Assembly (NCBI RefSeq): GCF_002869765.1 | Contig: NZ_PNOR01000070.1 | Span: 1 to 7,515, forward strand | From: Deinococcus planocerae | Lineage (GTDB): Bacteria > Deinococcota > Deinococci > Deinococcales > Deinococcaceae | Reading direction: 5' to 3' | DNA length: 7,515 bases | In this document: positions 1 to 4,674 of the stretch, one piece after another | Layout: the number at the start of each line of letters is the position of its first letter | How positions within the stretch are numbered: position 1 is the first letter of the stretch | Notes under the pieces: model-generated | The model's input: the letters and a program-made list of their open reading frames with translations, nothing else | Databases searched by the model: none | Told to the model about the DNA's origin: nothing | Position numbers and translations under genes: made by a program

Positions 1-126
<126 letters not shown>

Positions 127-130
127 GGGG

Positions 131-170
131 GCAAGGGAAGGGCCGGGCACCTCCACCCGGCCTGCCCTTC
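131..170 (-). terminator. Hairpin downstream of the permease remnant
   Basis: GGCCGGG (141-147) pairs perfectly with CCCGGCC (156-162) around an 8-base loop, and AAGGG (133-137) pairs with CCCTT (165-169) outside two small unpaired stretches. It lies 10 bases beyond the stop codon of the minus-strand remnant, where a terminator would be expected. No clear T-run follows on either strand, so this is a structure-based call only. Confidence 0.4.
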
Positions 171-179
171 GTCTCTCGC

Positions 180-350
180 TCAGGGCTGTGTGCTCGCCGC
201 CCCGGCTCCCGCCGCCTGCCGTGCCTCGCGCCGCCTGGCCTCCAGTTGCCGCGTCTCGACCACCACGGCGGCGGACACAACCTACGAGACGATCCCCTCC
301 CAGGTCGGGTACACGCCCAGCCACAGGCTCGCCTTAGTCAAGATTTCGGC
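180..350 (-). pseudogene. Remnant of a membrane protein C-terminus, probably FTR1-like permease
   Basis: On the minus strand one frame gives AEILTKASLWLGVYPTWEGI, then a TAG stop at 284-282. The same frame continues through VVSAAVVVETRQLEARRREA to a final TGA at 182-180. Protein-like sequence on both sides of one stop, in one frame, suggests a CAG-to-TAG change in a real gene. The pattern of LWxGVYPTWE, then a hydrophobic helix, then a charged tail, resembles from memory the last membrane segment of FTR1-like iron permeases; this family call is tentative. Going upstream, the frame closes at a stop at 383-381 and likeness fades near 350, where the promoter of the gene at 394 begins. Only the last 55 to 60 codons remain, so it should be inactive. 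The insertion sequence ends about 55 bases away, and a rearrangement could have removed the rest. Confidence 0.38.
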
Positions 351-381
351 CCGGCGCCCTCTGCCACCCTGCCGGGGACGC

Positions 382-387
382 TACCCT
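382..387 (+). promoter_or_regulatory. -10 box of a probable leaderless promoter
   Basis: TACCCT lies 6 bases before the ATG at 394. There is no Shine-Dalgarno sequence ahead of this start. The layout matches five other starts in the window. No convincing -35 box is visible. Confidence 0.5.
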
Positions 388-393
388 ACTTCC

Positions 394-810
394 ATGACCG
401 TGCCCTCCGACCCCAGGCAGCCCTCCAGCCGCACCGACAAGGGCGTGCGCGGCTTCGATCTCGACCTGCACGTGACCTTCGCCCGTCCCCTGGGGCGCGA
501 GGAGGCGCTGGGCGTGCTGCGGCCCGCCGAGGGCTTCACGGTGGACCTGTACGCCCCGCACCGCGACCCGGGGGGGCCGGTGCCCTCCGCGCGGCTGACC
601 GGGCCCCTGCGCGACCCGGGCGCCGTGCGCGCCCTGCTCGCCGCGTGGCTTCAGGGAGAGGCGCGCAGCGTCGAGGTGGGCCTCCACGGCTACCTGCGCT
701 CGGCGACGGGCGCGACGGAGTGGATGCCGTGGCGCAAGAACGCCGTCCTGCCCCGCTCGGCGGTGGAGCGCGTGGCCTTCGAGGAGGGCGTGAAGTACGT
801 GCTGGAGTGA
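394..810 (+). CDS. Uncharacterised 138-residue protein
   Basis: I do not recognise this family. The ATG at 394 is preferred because a TACCCT box ends 6 bases before it. The upstream extension of the frame to base 70 runs through the remnant region and has low-complexity, non-protein-like content. The product is soluble, with no signal peptide or membrane segment. A charged N-terminus (about residues 1-20) is followed by an alternating strand/helix pattern: FDLDLHVTF near 21-29, VDLYAP near 50-55, a helix near 77-89, and VEVGLHGYL near 93-101. A tryptophan-containing turn, TEWMPWRK (109-116), and a helix reaching the C-terminus follow. It stands alone: the previous gene is a remnant and the next one is convergent. 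Codon use is as GC-rich as in the neighbouring genes, so recent transfer is not indicated. Confidence 0.7.
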   Translation: MTVPSDPRQPSSRTDKGVRGFDLDLHVTFARPLGREEALGVLRPAEGFTVDLYAPHRDPGGPVPSARLTGPLRDPGAVRALLAAWLQGEARSVEVGLHGYLRSATGATEWMPWRKNAVLPRSAVERVAFEEGVKYVLE

Positions 811-842
811 GGGCCCGGGCGTGCAGAAGGTCAAAGGCAGAA

Positions 843-873
843 GGCAGCAAGCCTCCCGTGCTGGCCTGTTGCC
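843..873. terminator. Hairpin between two convergent genes
   Basis: GGCAGCAAGCC (843-853) can pair with GGCCTGTTGCC (863-873) with one wobble and one mismatch around a 9-base loop. It sits between the stop of the plus gene (810) and the stop of the minus gene (894), so it could end transcription from both sides. There is no U-tract on either strand. Just before it, AAGGCAG is repeated in tandem (834-847). Confidence 0.35.
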
Positions 874-893
874 CTGTGCGTCCCGCTGTCCTG

Positions 894-1187
894 CTACGCG
901 CTGAGCGGCAGCACGAAGCCGCGCGCCTTGGCGCTCCCGGCCTCGCTGGGGCGCAGCACGAGGACGGCGAGGCTGGCGTCGGGGCGCAGCAGGTAGGGCA
1001 GCCAGGTGTGGGTGAGGGTGTGCAGGGCGCGCTGGGCCTGCTCCAAGACGCCCTCCTGCGCGAGGTCACGCAGCACGAGCACGGCCTCGTCTCCCCCCGA
1101 ACTCGTCCACACGTCCACCACGCCCACCCGGTCCACGCCGCGGTGGTCCCGGTACTCGAACTCGTGGGCCCGCCTGATGAGCTGCAT
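894..1187 (-). CDS. Uncharacterised 97-residue protein
   Basis: I do not recognise this family. The start is the ATG at 1187-1185, which has the purine-rich AAGGGG (1203-1198) 10 bases upstream as a possible ribosome binding site. It is the only complete gene on the minus strand, and the only start outside a gene-to-gene junction that lacks a TANNNT box directly ahead. The product is small and soluble. FEYRDHRGVDRVGVVDVW (10-27) and EAVLVLRDL (34-42) look like beta strands, a helix follows at about 43-60, and a further strand, LAVLVLRP, lies at 73-80. The TAG stop is at 896-894. The predicted protein is more regular than the long overlapping frames on both strands here, which supports it as the real gene. 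It diverges from the gene at 1369, and the 181 bases between them hold no other gene. Confidence 0.62.
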   Translation of the reverse strand: MQLIRRAHEFEYRDHRGVDRVGVVDVWTSSGGDEAVLVLRDLAQEGVLEQAQRALHTLTHTWLPYLLRPDASLAVLVLRPSEAGSAKARGFVLPLSA

Positions 1188-1357
1188 TCGTCATTCACCC
1201 CTTCGCGCGCGAGAGTCCCGCCCGGAACCGCTCTCACGGCCCGGACCTTGCAAACTGTCGCGTCCGGTCCAGCGTAGGGGGCCTCACCGTGGCCTTTGTC
1301 CCGCCCGCCCGCCCACCCCAGCGGGTGCGGCGCCCCGCTCAAGAAGACGTGAAGGGT

Positions 1358-1363
1358 TACCCT
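1358..1363 (+). promoter_or_regulatory. -10 box of a probable leaderless promoter
   Basis: TACCCT lies 5 bases before the GTG at 1369. It is the same hexamer as the one ahead of the gene at 394. GAAGGG just before it (1351-1356) overlaps the promoter and is too far upstream of the GTG to act as a normal ribosome binding site. Confidence 0.5.
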
Positions 1364-1368
1364 GCGGC

Positions 1369-1569
1369 GTGGCCAGCATCGTCATCACCTACACCGACGG
1401 CAAAACCTTCCGGCTGGAGGGCGTCACGAACGCCGACGCCCACGCCTCCCGCGCCGCTTTCGAGGGGCCGGGCACCGCGCTCGACGTGGCCTACCGCGAC
1501 GGGGGGCGAGAGCGCGTGGCCCATATCCCCAAGGCCCTGATCCGCTCCTTCGAGACCGAGCTGGACTGA
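1369..1569 (+). CDS. Small uncharacterised 66-residue protein
   Basis: I do not recognise this family. The GTG at 1369 is chosen because TACCCT ends 5 bases before it and because likely protein sequence begins exactly there with VASIVITYTDGKTFRLEGV. The frame stays open back to 1006, but that part overlaps the minus-strand gene antisense and looks like low-complexity shadow sequence. The product is short and soluble, with strands at about 3-9, 12-18 and 37-43 (LDVAYRD) and a final segment, HIPKALIRSFETELD, that should be helical. This reads as one small compact domain. The gene stands alone, with a perfect palindrome starting 7 bases after its stop and another leaderless promoter at 1681. No function can be offered. 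Confidence 0.65.
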   Translation: MASIVITYTDGKTFRLEGVTNADAHASRAAFEGPGTALDVAYRDGGRERVAHIPKALIRSFETELD

Positions 1570-1576
1570 CGGCGGT

Positions 1577-1594
1577 GGCCGGACATGTCCGGCC
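1577..1594. terminator. Perfect 18-base palindrome, possible terminator or operator
   Basis: GGCCGGACATGTCCGGCC is identical to its own reverse complement. As RNA it would form a 7-pair stem closed by a 4-base CATG loop. It starts 7 bases after the stop codon of the small gene ending at 1569, which favours a terminator. It lacks a following T-run, so a protein-binding site is also possible. Confidence 0.45.
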
Positions 1595-1680
1595 CGAGCG
1601 GAGCGGGCAACCGCGATGAGGCCCCGCCGAAAGCCCCGACTCCGGGCCGCCGCTCACGGTGTCGTGCCCCCCGGGCTTCC

Positions 1681-1686
1681 TAGAAT
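1681..1686 (+). promoter_or_regulatory. -10 box of a probable leaderless promoter
   Basis: TAGAAT lies 7 bases before the GTG at 1694. The 16 bases from 1681 differ at only one position from those at 4239-4254, ahead of smpB. The ATG at 1685 overlaps the box and would not be transcribed from this promoter. Confidence 0.6.
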
Positions 1687-1693
1687 GCCCGGC

Positions 1694-2248
1694 GTGACTG
1701 GGGCCGGGGCGACGGGAAGCGGAGCGAGTGGGAGCGGCGTGAACGAGATGCTGCTCGAATTTCAGGGGTACGTGCTCGCGTACCGCCTGCGCGCCGCCGT
1801 GGGGGGCCGGGTGGCGCCGCCGGGCGAGCCCTTGACCCTCGCCGGGTACGCCGCCCGGCGTCTGGAGCGGCAAGACCTCGCGCGCGGGCTTGTCCGCAAG
1901 GGCCTCGATCCCCTGCGGATGCGGCGGCTCGACGCGCTGTCCGACGAGCTGATGTTCGGCTTCTGGCTCAACCCCGCCGAGGTGGCCGCCTTCCTGCGCG
2001 CGGCGATCCGCCAGGGCAGCCACCCGGCGCTGGGCGACCCCGACGCCTTCGCGGCCCTGCTCACCCCCGCCGAGAAGGGGCGGCTGGGCGAGACGGGCGT
2101 GCGGCTGGTGTGCGCCCACCACCTGACCTGCCTCACCCTCGCCGCGCCCATGCTCGACCCCGACGCGCTGGCGGGCGTGTGGAAGCGGGTGGAGGCCACC
2201 ACGCCGCCCCTGTTCGTGGACGAGCTCGCCGCCGCCGGACAGGTCTAG
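1694..2248 (+). CDS. Uncharacterised 184-residue protein directly ahead of comF
   Basis: I do not recognise this family. The GTG at 1694 is chosen because TAGAAT ends 7 bases earlier. The next in-frame starts are GTG 1739 and ATG 1748, after a glycine/serine-rich leader (about residues 3-15) that looks unstructured, so GTG 1739 remains a real alternative. The rest is mostly helical and soluble: YVLAYRLRAAV near 26-36, ARRLERQDLARGLVRKG near 54-70, and ALSDELMFGFWLNPAEVAAFL near 81-101. A short motif, C140-x-H142-H143-x2-C146, could bind a metal; this is only a suggestion from spacing. The stop is separated by one base from the comF start, so the two are almost certainly co-transcribed and translationally coupled. 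A role near DNA uptake or processing is possible by association only. Confidence 0.72.
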   Translation: MTGAGATGSGASGSGVNEMLLEFQGYVLAYRLRAAVGGRVAPPGEPLTLAGYAARRLERQDLARGLVRKGLDPLRMRRLDALSDELMFGFWLNPAEVAAFLRAAIRQGSHPALGDPDAFAALLTPAEKGRLGETGVRLVCAHHLTCLTLAAPMLDPDALAGVWKRVEATTPPLFVDELAAAGQV

Positions 2249-2249
2249 G

Positions 2250-2882
2250 GTGAGCGCGCTGACGGGGCTCCTGCGCGCCCTCGTTCCCCGCCCCTGCCCC
2301 GGCTGCGACGCGCAACTCGGGCGGGAGGCGGGGTTGTGTGCCGTGTGCCGCGCCCGCCTCGTGCCCCGGGTGGAGGCGTACTCGCCGCTGTGGCCGCGGC
2401 CCGAGGGGCACCTCGTCACCCTGGGGCCCTACCGGGGGGTGACCCGGCGGGCCGTGCGCGCCCTGAAGTTCGGCGGCGCGCGGGACCTCGCGGGGGCCCT
2501 CGGCGGGGCGCTGGCGGGCGGGGTTCCGGCGGAGTGGAATGTCCGCGCGGTCGTTCCCGTGCCCCTGCACCCGGCCCGCGAGCGGGAGCGCGGCTTCAAC
2601 CAGGCGGCCCTGCTCGCCGCCGCCGTCGCCGCCGCGCTGAAGGTGCCCGCCGCCCCGGCCCTGCGCCGCACCCGCGCGACCGGGCAGCAGGCCCGCCTCC
2701 ACGCGCACGAGCGGGCGGGGAACCTCGCCGGGGCCTTCGCCGCGGGCGCGCGCGGGGTGCCCCCTGGCCCGGTCCTCCTCGTCGACGACGTGATGACGAC
2801 CGGAAGCACCCTCCTCGCCTGCCGGGATGCCCTGCACGCGGCGGGGGTGCGGGAGGTGAGGTTCGCGGTGATCGCCCGCTGA
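2250..2882 (+). CDS. comF: ComF family competence protein (phosphoribosyltransferase fold)
   Basis: ComF proteins are cytoplasmic and are needed for natural transformation in several bacteria, where they act with the DNA-uptake helicase and recombination proteins. The 210-residue length is normal for the family. The N-terminal zinc ribbon is present as C16-x2-C19 and C30-x2-C33. The family block VPVPLHPARERERGFNQA lies at 102-119 and is followed by R-x-x-A-T-G-Q-Q-x-x-L-x(5)-R-x-x-N-L-x-G-A-F at about 140-163. The phosphoribosyl-pyrophosphate loop, LVDDVMTTGSTLL, lies at 177-189 with the two aspartates intact. Nothing appears truncated. The GTG at 2250 starts one base after the previous stop, with no separate promoter, so expression should depend on the upstream gene. 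Deinococcus species are naturally transformable, which suits an intact comF. Confidence 0.93.
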   Translation: MSALTGLLRALVPRPCPGCDAQLGREAGLCAVCRARLVPRVEAYSPLWPRPEGHLVTLGPYRGVTRRAVRALKFGGARDLAGALGGALAGGVPAEWNVRAVVPVPLHPARERERGFNQAALLAAAVAAALKVPAAPALRRTRATGQQARLHAHERAGNLAGAFAAGARGVPPGPVLLVDDVMTTGSTLLACRDALHAAGVREVRFAVIAR

Positions 2883-2915
2883 CGCCCGGCATGGCGGTCC
2901 CTCATCCGGGTGCGG

Positions 2916-2921
2916 TACGGT
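2916..2921 (+). promoter_or_regulatory. -10 box of a probable leaderless promoter
   Basis: TACGGT lies 7 bases before the ATG at 2929. The in-frame GTG at 2920 overlaps the box and is therefore an unlikely start. No good -35 hexamer is visible. Confidence 0.5.
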
Positions 2922-2928
2922 GCCGGGT

Positions 2929-3453
2929 ATGAAGTCCCCGCTTTCCCTTGCCCTCGCCGCCACCCTGCTCGGGAGCGGGCTCACCGCTCCGGCGGGGGCC
3001 CAGACGCTCGCGCCCTTCACAGACCCCAAGCTGCCCTTCACGGTGAGCCTGCCCCGGGGGTGGCTCGGCGCCAACTTCAATGACGGCACGGGCGGCGTGA
3101 GCGTCGTGTCGGCCAAGACGCCGCCCGCCACCCTGATCCGCCTGCTGTACGTGTCCAAGGACGGCAGGGCCCCCGAACTCAAGCAGGAGTTCCGCAACTT
3201 CGAGGCGGGGGTGACTCAGACGGGGGGCAAGGTCAAGCTCTTCCGGGGCCGTAACGTGACGTACGGGGGCGTGAAGGGCGTCGAGCGCGAGTACCTCATC
3301 ACGGGCGGACAGACGGCGGTGCGCGTGCGCATCTGGTTCGGCAACGGGGCGAAAAACCTCTACTCCTTCCAGGTCACCGACACGCCCGAGCGGTACGCGA
3401 AAAGCAGCGCCCTGTTCAGCCAGGTCCTCGCCAGCCTCCGCTTCCGCACCTGA
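2929..3453 (+). CDS. Exported protein with PsbP-like fold
   Basis: The 174-residue product begins with a classical signal peptide: a lysine at position 2, a hydrophobic core at about 5-20, and an AGA-Q cleavage site after residue 24. The mature part has the pattern of the Mog1/PsbP-like fold. An N-terminal LPFTVSLPRGW (35-45) is followed by IRLLYVS (70-76), a helix near 83-95, RNVTYGGVKGVEREYLI (108-124) and VRVRIWFGNGAKNLYSFQVT (131-150). The last helix, with a strand ending in LASLRF, holds a typical final segment of these proteins. This is a fold-level assignment from sequence pattern, and the cellular role is unknown. ATG 2929 is chosen over GTG 2920 because it suits both the signal peptide and the TACGGT box. 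It lies 46 bases after comF but seems to have its own promoter. Confidence 0.75.
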   Translation: MKSPLSLALAATLLGSGLTAPAGAQTLAPFTDPKLPFTVSLPRGWLGANFNDGTGGVSVVSAKTPPATLIRLLYVSKDGRAPELKQEFRNFEAGVTQTGGKVKLFRGRNVTYGGVKGVEREYLITGGQTAVRVRIWFGNGAKNLYSFQVTDTPERYAKSSALFSQVLASLRFRT

Positions 3454-3484
3454 GGCCCCGCCTCGTTCCCCCCCCCGCAGCGGC

Positions 3485-3490
3485 TACGCT
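3485..3490 (+). promoter_or_regulatory. -10 box of a probable leaderless promoter
   Basis: TACGCT lies 5 bases before the ATG at 3496. A run of nine C residues (3468-3476) sits where the spacer between -35 and -10 would be, so changes in run length could alter promoter strength. Confidence 0.5.
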
Positions 3491-3495
3491 GACCC

Positions 3496-4185
3496 ATGCG
3501 CCGCCTGATGCTGGCCCTGCTCGCCCTCGTCCCGGTCGCCGAGGCGGGAAACCGCTTCGACGTGCGCAGGGTCGCCTTCTCCCCGGACGGCGCGCGGGCG
3601 CTGGTGGTCACGGGCGGCGTGCAGGACGGCAGCGGCTTCAGCACGGCGGGCCTGACGGTGGTGGACACCGGAACGGGCCGGACCCTGCGCGAGGTCTCGG
3701 CCACCTCCCAGACGGGGACGGTGGGGGAGGTCGTGGCGGCCCTCCTCCGCCGCGAACGCCCCCTCCTCGCCCGCAATGGGCTGACGCCGGGCCGGACCGC
3801 GCGGCCCGTGTACGTCCGCCCCTTCCCGGTCCAGGCGCCCGTGTGGACGGAAGGGCTGCGCGCCGGGGCGGGCGCCACCGTCCCCGTCCGGCTGTGGACG
3901 CGCCCGGTGCCGGTGCGGCTGAGCGTGTGGCCTCTGCCGTCCTCCTGCCGCTACCGGGACCTGCTGCCCCAGGGCGAGGGACCCGCCGGGTTCACGCTGG
4001 AGGTGGGGGGGCAGACCGTCCACCTCGACCGGAGCCTGCCCTCCAGCCGGGCGTGCGCCGCCCGCTACGCGCTGGAGCGGGTGGACGTGCAGGGCAACCG
4101 CGCCGTCTTCGTGCTGCGCGCCTACACGCCGGGCTTCGAGGGGCCGAACGCGGAGCCCGTGGTCGTGGCGGCGACCCTGCGGTGA
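3496..4185 (+). CDS. DUF2259 family secreted protein
   Basis: The family is named only by its domain, and no activity is known to me. The 229-residue product starts with a short signal peptide: two arginines, a hydrophobic core LMLALLALVPV, and likely cleavage after AEA at residue 17. It then shows the family's characteristic opening, FSPDGARALV (28-37) followed by GVQDGSGF (41-48) and a strand, LTVVDTGTGR (53-62). Two cysteines, C151 and C187, lie in the C-terminal half and could form a disulfide after export. The final segment, RAVFVLRAYTPGFEGPN (202-218), is also typical of a beta-rich exported domain. ATG 3496 is chosen because of the TACGCT box and because the signal peptide begins there. 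It lies between another exported protein and smpB, each apparently transcribed from its own promoter. Confidence 0.8.
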   Translation: MRRLMLALLALVPVAEAGNRFDVRRVAFSPDGARALVVTGGVQDGSGFSTAGLTVVDTGTGRTLREVSATSQTGTVGEVVAALLRRERPLLARNGLTPGRTARPVYVRPFPVQAPVWTEGLRAGAGATVPVRLWTRPVPVRLSVWPLPSSCRYRDLLPQGEGPAGFTLEVGGQTVHLDRSLPSSRACAARYALERVDVQGNRAVFVLRAYTPGFEGPNAEPVVVAATLR

Positions 4186-4238
4186 GCGGGGGCCCTGCCG
4201 GAAGGTGCGCCGCCCCCCTGCCTCCGACCCCTCCCTGC

Positions 4239-4244
4239 TAGAAT
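4239..4244 (+). promoter_or_regulatory. -10 box of a probable leaderless promoter for smpB
   Basis: TAGAAT lies 7 bases before the GTG at 4252. The ATG at 4243, a likely automatic choice, overlaps the last two bases of the box. The box, its spacer and the GTG match 1681-1696 at 15 of 16 positions. Confidence 0.6.
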
Positions 4245-4251
4245 GCCCCGC

Positions 4252-4674
4252 GTGTACACGAACCGCCGCGCGCACCACGAATATGAGCTGCTTGACCGCT
4301 TCGAGGCGGGCATCAGCCTGACGGGCAGCGAGGTCAAGAGCGTGCGCGCGGGCGGGGTGGACTTCCGCGACGCCTTTGCCCGGGTGGTCAGCGGCAACGT
4401 CGAGCTGGAGGGGCTTTACATTCCCCCCTACACCGAAGCCACCTACAACAACCACGAGCCCCGCCGCACCCGCCGCCTGCTGCTGCACCGTGAGGAGATC
4501 GGCAAGCTGCGCCGCTCTCTCGACCAGAAGGGCCTGACCCTGGTGCCCACCCGCCTGTATCCCAAGGGCCGGGTCTTCAAGGTGGAACTCGCCCTCGCCC
4601 GCGGCAAGCAGCTCCACGACAAGCGCCGGGCGGAGGCCGAAAAGACCCTGCGCCGGGAGCTGCGCGAGCTGTGA
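4252..4674 (+). CDS. smpB: SsrA-binding protein SmpB
   Basis: SmpB binds tmRNA and brings it to stalled ribosomes, so that the broken mRNA is replaced and the unfinished protein is tagged for degradation. The protein is about 140 residues, within the usual family range. The main family blocks are all visible: NRRAHHEYELLDRFEAGISL near the start, GSEVKSVRAG, RTRRLLLHREEIGKL, GLTLVPTRLY and KGRVFKVELALARGKQLHDK. The basic C-terminal tail, which becomes helical in the ribosomal A site, is present. The GTG at 4252 is preferred since a TAGAAT box ends 7 bases before it. The alternative ATG at 4243 adds three residues (MPR) but lies inside that box. The stop overlaps the next gene's GTG by four bases. 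The ssrA RNA gene is not in this window. Confidence 0.96.
   Translation: MYTNRRAHHEYELLDRFEAGISLTGSEVKSVRAGGVDFRDAFARVVSGNVELEGLYIPPYTEATYNNHEPRRTRRLLLHREEIGKLRRSLDQKGLTLVPTRLYPKGRVFKVELALARGKQLHDKRRAEAEKTLRRELREL

Noticed and set aside
1271..1276. Minus-strand TACGCT as a -10 box for the gene starting at 1187
   Set aside because: It lies more than 80 bases upstream and no fitting -35 box is present, so it is no better than chance.
1006..1368. Upstream extension of the small gene at 1369
   Set aside because: It is antisense to the minus-strand gene at 894-1187 and low-complexity. The promoter box at 1358 supports the short start.
2133..3197. Long open frame on the minus strand (354 codons)
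   Set aside because: It is antisense to comF and the PsbP-like gene. It shows no recognisable motif and is dominated by arginine, glycine, proline and alanine.
3484..4617. Long open frame on the minus strand (377 codons)
   Set aside because: It lies antisense to the DUF2259 gene and smpB, both well supported. Such long frames are expected by chance in very GC-rich DNA, and its protein is low-complexity.
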